Shown here: positions 21,823-24,811 of the stretch, piece by piece
Layout of the letters: each line of letters begins with the position of its first letter
Position numbering within the stretch: position 1 is the stretch's first letter
Assembly (NCBI GenBank): GCA_001873585.1
Contig: MNZL01000068.1
Location: 1-24,811 of the forward strand
Direction: 5' to 3'
DNA length: 24,811 bases
Origin: Rhodobacterales bacterium CG2_30_65_12
GTDB lineage: Bacteria > Pseudomonadota > Alphaproteobacteria > Rhodobacterales > Rhodobacteraceae
Translations under genes and position numbers: made by a program
Notes under the pieces: model-generated
The model's database searches: none
What the model was told of the DNA's origin: nothing
What the model saw: only the letters and a program-made list of their open reading frames with translations

Positions 21823-22580
21823 CAGATCACCCCCTCGTCTTTGAGTTTTGTCACAAGTTCGTCGACCGAGCCGACGATTTCGCCCGCCTCGCGCACCGGC
21901 GGCTCGGTGGTTTTGACCACCGCAAGGCGCGGCGACACGTCGACGCCGTAATCGGCGGCGGTCTTTTCGTCGATCGGCTTTTTCTTGGCTTTCATGATGT
22001 TGGGCAGGCTGGCGTAGCGCGGCTCGTTGAGGCGCAGATCTACCGTCACCACCGCCGGCAGGCCAACCTTGATGATTTGCAGCCCGCCATCGACCTCGCG
22101 CGTCACCGTCGCGGCATCGCCCGCAACCTCAAGCTCGCTGGCGAAGGTGGCCTGGCCCCAGCCCAGCAGCGCGGCGAGCATCTGGCCGGTGGCGTTCATG
22201 TCGTTGTCGATCGCCTGCTTGCCCATGAGCACAACGCCGGGCTGTTCGTCTTCCACCACCTTGGCGAGGATCTTCGCCACCGCCAGCGGCTCGATATCGG
22301 TGGTCACCTCATCGGTAGCCACCACGAGAATGCCCCGGTCTGCCCCCATGGCGAGGCCGTTGCGGATTGTCTCCTGCGCCTGCTTCACGCCGACTGACAC
22401 CAGCACCACCTCATCGGCCACGCCGGCCTCCTTGAGGCGGATCGCCTGTTCGACGGCAATCTCGTCGAACGGGTTCATCGACATTTTCACATTGGCAAGA
22501 TCGACCCCGGAACCATCCGCCTTCACGCGGACTTTCACGTTGTAGTCGATCACGCGCTTCACAGGCACAAGCACCTTCAT
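21822..22580 (-). CDS. etfB: Electron transfer flavoprotein subunit beta
   Basis: A 252-residue EtfB, which binds AMP and forms the heterodimer with EtfA. The N-terminus MKVLVPVKRVIDYNVKVRVK and SMNPFDEIAVEQAIRLKEAG are typical. The partner-recognition loop region is VDLRLNEPRYASLPNIMKAKKKPI, containing the Leu that contacts acyl-CoA dehydrogenases in characterised ETFs. GGGAGAG precedes the ATG. It is the first gene of the pair, with a 142-base upstream region containing a long-range inverted repeat. Confidence 0.97.
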   Translation of the reverse strand: MKVLVPVKRVIDYNVKVRVKADGSGVDLANVKMSMNPFDEIAVEQAIRLKEAGVADEVVLVSVGVKQAQETIRNGLAMGADRGILVVATDEVTTDIEPLAVAKILAKVVEDEQPGVVLMGKQAIDNDMNATGQMLAALLGWGQATFASELEVAGDAATVTREVDGGLQIIKVGLPAVVTVDLRLNEPRYASLPNIMKAKKKPIDEKTAADYGVDVSPRLAVVKTTEPPVREAGEIVGSVDELVTKLKDEGVI

Positions 22581-22634
22581 GGCGGCGTCTCTCCCTTGGA
22601 TAGCCCGGATGGGCGGTTCTGTTATGATGGTTTA

Positions 22635-22706
22635 GCGGCTGAAACGGCCTGCGAACAATGCCAAAGCGACATATAATTGCGCTGCGACGCCGCGTTTTTC
22701 AGCCGC
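22635..22706. promoter_or_regulatory. Long-range inverted repeat in the etfBA control region
   Basis: Perfect 10-base arms GCGGCTGAAA (22635-22644) and TTTCAGCCGC (22697-22706) are 62 bases apart centre to centre, about six helical turns. Between them, on the minus strand, is a -10-like TTATAT (22676-22671). It could be a looping operator or a folded leader RNA. Confidence 0.35.
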
Positions 22707-22722
22707 ATTTGCAGCGTTAGCG

Positions 22723-23295
22723 TTAGCGGTTTGCCCCCGGCACCCAGAGCACGTCGGCGCTGCCGTTGGCGTTGGCCACCCGGGCGGCGACGAAGGCCCA
22801 GTCCGACAGCCGGTTGAGATACTTGATCGCCTCCGGGTTCACCGGCTCCAGCGCGGATAACTCCACCGCCATGCGCTCGGCCCGGCGTGAAACGGTGCGC
22901 ACAAGGTGCAGGTGCGCCGAAAGCGGCGAGCCGCCGGGCAGGATGAAGCTGCGCAGCGGCTCAAGGCCGGCGTTCATCGCGTCAATCTCGCGCTCCAGCC
23001 GCTCGACCTGCTGGGCGACGATGCGCAGCGGCGGATATTCTGCCTCGCCGTCGCGCTCGAGATCGGGCTTGGAAAGATCGGCGCCGAGATCGAACAGATC
23101 GTTCTGGATCATCGCAAGCTGGGCATCCATCTCGCCCCCCGCGTGCAGCCGGGCCAGGCCTACGGTGGCGTTGGTCTCGTCGACCGTGCCATAGGCGGAA
23201 ACCCGGGTGGAGTGCTTGGCGACGCGGGTGCCGTCAGACAGCGCGGTTTCGCCGGCGTCGCCGGTGCGGGTGTAAATCTTGTTGAGCACAACCAT
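22723..23295 (-). CDS. ATP:cob(I)alamin adenosyltransferase, PduO type
   Basis: A 190-residue PduO/MMAB-type adenosyltransferase that converts cob(I)alamin and ATP to adenosylcobalamin. The N-terminal ATP site is YTRTGDAGETALSDGTRV. The helical-bundle signatures are SAYGTVDETNATVGLA, FILPGGSPLSAHLHLVRTVSRRAER and YLNRLSDWAFVAARVAN. Its product is the cofactor of ethylmalonyl-CoA and methylmalonyl-CoA mutases, which fits mcl1 and mcd in the window. I chose the ATG at 23295 because a strong GAGGAGG site lies before it. It begins one base after the stop of the upstream HIG1-type gene. Confidence 0.95.
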   Translation of the reverse strand: MVVLNKIYTRTGDAGETALSDGTRVAKHSTRVSAYGTVDETNATVGLARLHAGGEMDAQLAMIQNDLFDLGADLSKPDLERDGEAEYPPLRIVAQQVERLEREIDAMNAGLEPLRSFILPGGSPLSAHLHLVRTVSRRAERMAVELSALEPVNPEAIKYLNRLSDWAFVAARVANANGSADVLWVPGANR

Positions 23296-23296
23296 G

Positions 23297-23500
23297 TCAG
23301 CCTCCTCGGCGCAGATAGACAAACAGCAAGATGAGCGCGACGGCGACAGCTTGGGCATAGATGCGCCAGCGCATGATGCGGTTGGCGTGCTTGCGGTTGA
23401 AGTCGCCACCCCGGGCGAAGCCACCAATGCCAGTGAACAGGATCACCGCTACCGTGGCCACGGCGACGATGACGAGGATGAAGAGCGGGTCTTTTCCCAT
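23297..23500 (-). CDS. HIG1-type twin-transmembrane small protein
   Basis: A 67-residue membrane protein with two hydrophobic segments, FILVIVAVATVAVILFTGIG and YAQAVAVALILLFVYL. They are joined by a basic loop with GGDFNRKHANRIMRWRIYAQ, which resembles the HIG1 domain (RxxxxR-type loop before the second helix). Mitochondrial HIG1 proteins attach to respiratory complexes, and bacterial relatives have been linked to cytochrome oxidase; the role here is unproven. AAAGGG precedes the ATG. It directly abuts the adenosyltransferase gene and is probably co-transcribed. Confidence 0.85.
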   Translation of the reverse strand: MGKDPLFILVIVAVATVAVILFTGIGGFARGGDFNRKHANRIMRWRIYAQAVAVALILLFVYLRRGG

Positions 23501-23587
23501 GACAATCCCTTTCGCGCGTTTTGCCTTGGATAACGGGTTTGGCGGGCCTTGGCGAGAGGGCGAGGTTGCCCACGGGGCCGCCGCGCG

Positions 23588-24421
23588 TCAACTCCGCGCG
23601 ATGAAGCGGTCGAGCATCCGGGTGGAAAGCAGCCGCTTGGCCAGGGCCGAAACCTTGGTGGGCAGCGTCACCCGGTAACGCGGCCGGGGATTGCGGGTGG
23701 TGAGCGCGCGGGCGAGCACCGCCGTCACCGCCTCCGGGCCGAGCTGGAACGGGTCGGTCTTGCCGCTGTCGTCATAGAGCCGGGGCAGCACGCTGGCCTC
23801 GTAGGCGGCGCGGAGGGGCGAGGCGCGCCAATCAACCCAGCGCTCGAAATGCGGCTGCGATTTGGCCCGGATCATCGAGGTGATCGGGCCGGGCTCGATC
23901 AGGATGGTGTGAATACCCGCATCGGCCATCTCGATGCGCAGCACGTCGGCGTAGCCTTCGAGGGCAAACTTGGTGGCGACGTAGGCGGCGCGCCAGCGCA
24001 GGTGGGCAAATCCCAGCACCGACGAGTTGAGCACCACGCGGCCATGGCCTTGTGCGCGCAGGATCGGCAGGGTTTGCCGCACCAGCTCGTGCACCCCGAA
24101 AAAGTTGGTCTCGAAGATTTCGCGCAAGGCGTCGGTGGGCAGGTCTTCGGCAGCGCCCGGCAGGCCAAAGGCGCCGTTGGCGAAGATCGCATCAAGCGTG
24201 CCGCCGGTGCGCCGGGTGGCCTCGGCGAGCGCGGCGCGGATGCTGGCCGGGTCGGTGTGGTCGAGCACAAAGCTCTCAAGACCCTCCGCTTCCAGCCGGG
24301 CGCAATCGCCGGCGCTGCGGCAGGTGGCAAACACCCGCCAGCCCCGCCGCGCCATCCCGTGCGCCGCGTCGTAGCCGATGCCCGACGAACAGCCGGTGAT
24401 GAGCAGCGAGGGCGAGGTCAT
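23588..24421 (-). CDS. Short-chain dehydrogenase/reductase family protein
   Basis: A 277-residue classical SDR. The cofactor motif TGCSSGIG is at residues 9-16, the catalytic Ser is in LNSSVLGF (residue 133 or 134), with Tyr147 and Lys151 in AAYVATKFALEGY. ANGAFG replaces the usual NNAG strand end. Arg35, with no acidic residue at the end of the second strand, suggests NADP(H). The long C-terminal part with PGPITSMIRAK and a basic tail resembles sterol/retinol-dehydrogenase-like SDRs of proteobacteria; the substrate is unknown. The ATG overlaps the stop of the upstream SH3 gene (ATGA). 87 bases separate it from the HIG1-type gene. Confidence 0.88.
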   Translation of the reverse strand: MTSPSLLITGCSSGIGYDAAHGMARRGWRVFATCRSAGDCARLEAEGLESFVLDHTDPASIRAALAEATRRTGGTLDAIFANGAFGLPGAAEDLPTDALREIFETNFFGVHELVRQTLPILRAQGHGRVVLNSSVLGFAHLRWRAAYVATKFALEGYADVLRIEMADAGIHTILIEPGPITSMIRAKSQPHFERWVDWRASPLRAAYEASVLPRLYDDSGKTDPFQLGPEAVTAVLARALTTRNPRPRYRVTLPTKVSALAKRLLSTRMLDRFIARS

Positions 24422-24811
24422 AGCGGATCGGGCGAGAGAAAATCGCCCGACATGTAGCCGATTTCGCCGCTATCAAGCCGGATCTGGCGCCAGCCTTCGC
24501 CAGCATCGCCGAGGTCGACCACCGCCGTGCCGCGCGTGAGCGAGGTGATTGCCGCGAAGGTGGTGGAAGGGCCAGAGCGGACGTTAACCGTGCGGCCGGC
24601 GACGTAGAGCACCACGTCGGGCTCGGACTCGGGCAGGGGCTCGGGCTCAGGCGTCGGTTCGGGCGTCGGCGCAACGGGGTCCGCGACGGGCTGCGCTACA
24701 GCCGCGGGCTCGGGTGGCGTGATCGGTTCCGGCTTCGGGACGGCGGCACCAGGCTCCGGCGTTTCGGCCACCTCGGGCGCGGGTGTTTGGGCCAGTTCCG
24801 GCGGCGCGGGC
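24418..24811 (-). CDS. SH3-domain protein, 5' end beyond the window
   Basis: The frame stays open to the window edge, so the N-terminus is missing; a GTG at 24771 is unlikely to be the true start because the Pro/Glu-rich sequence continues upstream of it. The visible 131 residues are a long linker of PEP-type repeats (EPTPEPEPLPESEPD) followed by one bacterial SH3b domain: YVAGRTVNVRSGPSTTFAAI, then VVDLGDAGEGWRQIRLDSGEIGYMSGDFLSP. Such proteins are usually exported and bind cell-wall material, and the linker would span the periplasm. A signal peptide would be expected upstream but cannot be seen. It is the first visible gene of the operon with the SDR gene. Confidence 0.85.
   Translation of the reverse strand, partial: PAPPELAQTPAPEVAETPEPGAAVPKPEPITPPEPAAVAQPVADPVAPTPEPTPEPEPLPESEPDVVLYVAGRTVNVRSGPSTTFAAITSLTRGTAVVDLGDAGEGWRQIRLDSGEIGYMSGDFLSPDPL

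Noticed and set aside
22713..22727. Tandem GCGTTA repeat at the end of the adenosyltransferase gene
   Set aside because: Only about two and a half units of 6 bases, overlapping the stop codon; too short to support a functional repeat.
24600..24811. Possible DNA repeat array at the right edge
   Set aside because: The repetition is the coding of a Pro/Glu-rich linker (PEP units) in the SH3-domain protein, not a CRISPR or intergenic repeat.

Overview
The window looks like chromosomal DNA of a Rhodobacteraceae (Roseobacter-group) alphaproteobacterium. It is GC-rich and densely coding. It holds an Mcl1-type L-malyl-CoA/beta-methylmalyl-CoA lyase, a long-form (2S)-methylsuccinyl-CoA dehydrogenase, a chvI-chvG-hprK-rapZ-PTS cluster, and several small proteins typical of this family (a DUF1491 protein, a DUF6473-like protein and a HIG1-type twin-transmembrane protein). 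There is no rRNA, tRNA, CRISPR array, insertion sequence or prophage gene. The window is mostly core chromosome.

Layout. 1-2132 (+): mcl1 and accA. 2133-2447: a gene-free stretch with a hairpin repeat of the kind common between Rhodobacteraceae genes. 2448-6977 (+): the lepB-rnc-era-recO block, carrying a group III truncated haemoglobin and a P-loop kinase-like gene between rnc and era, and a DUF1491 gene between era and recO. 6965-8616 (-): a TetR regulator with a clear tandem operator, and rsgA. 8809-10482 (-): mcd; divergent from it is a TauE/SafE permease (10737-11510, +). 11565-13163 (-): pckA. 13515-18926 (+): chvI, chvG, hprK, rapZ, PTS EIIA, HPr and a lysophospholipid acyltransferase-like gene, most of them overlapping or nearly touching. 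18967-19842 (-): 3-hydroxybutyryl-CoA dehydrogenase; divergent from it a DUF6473-like gene (20012-20839, +) ending in a strong terminator. 20902-22580 (-): etfB-etfA. 22723-24811 (-): a likely operon of an SH3-domain protein (cut by the window edge), a short-chain dehydrogenase, a HIG1-type membrane protein and ATP:cob(I)alamin adenosyltransferase.

How the genes fit together. Several separate transcription units serve acetate/C2 assimilation. Mcl1 and Mcd are ethylmalonyl-CoA pathway enzymes. EtfAB is the likely electron acceptor for Mcd. 3-Hydroxybutyryl-CoA dehydrogenase acts at the C4 entry. The cobalamin adenosyltransferase supplies the cofactor of the pathway's mutases. AccA links acetyl-CoA to fatty acids, and PckA takes C4 acids to gluconeogenesis. 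The ChvG/ChvI-HprK-PTS block beside pckA is the likely sensing arm linking envelope or acid stress to carbon metabolism. The second theme is the RNA and ribosome maintenance genes rnc, era and rsgA.

I found no clearly new system. The best leads are regulatory: the double TetR operator at 7534-7561, a palindrome flanked by direct repeats in front of pckA, and the haemoglobin gene translationally coupled to RNase III.
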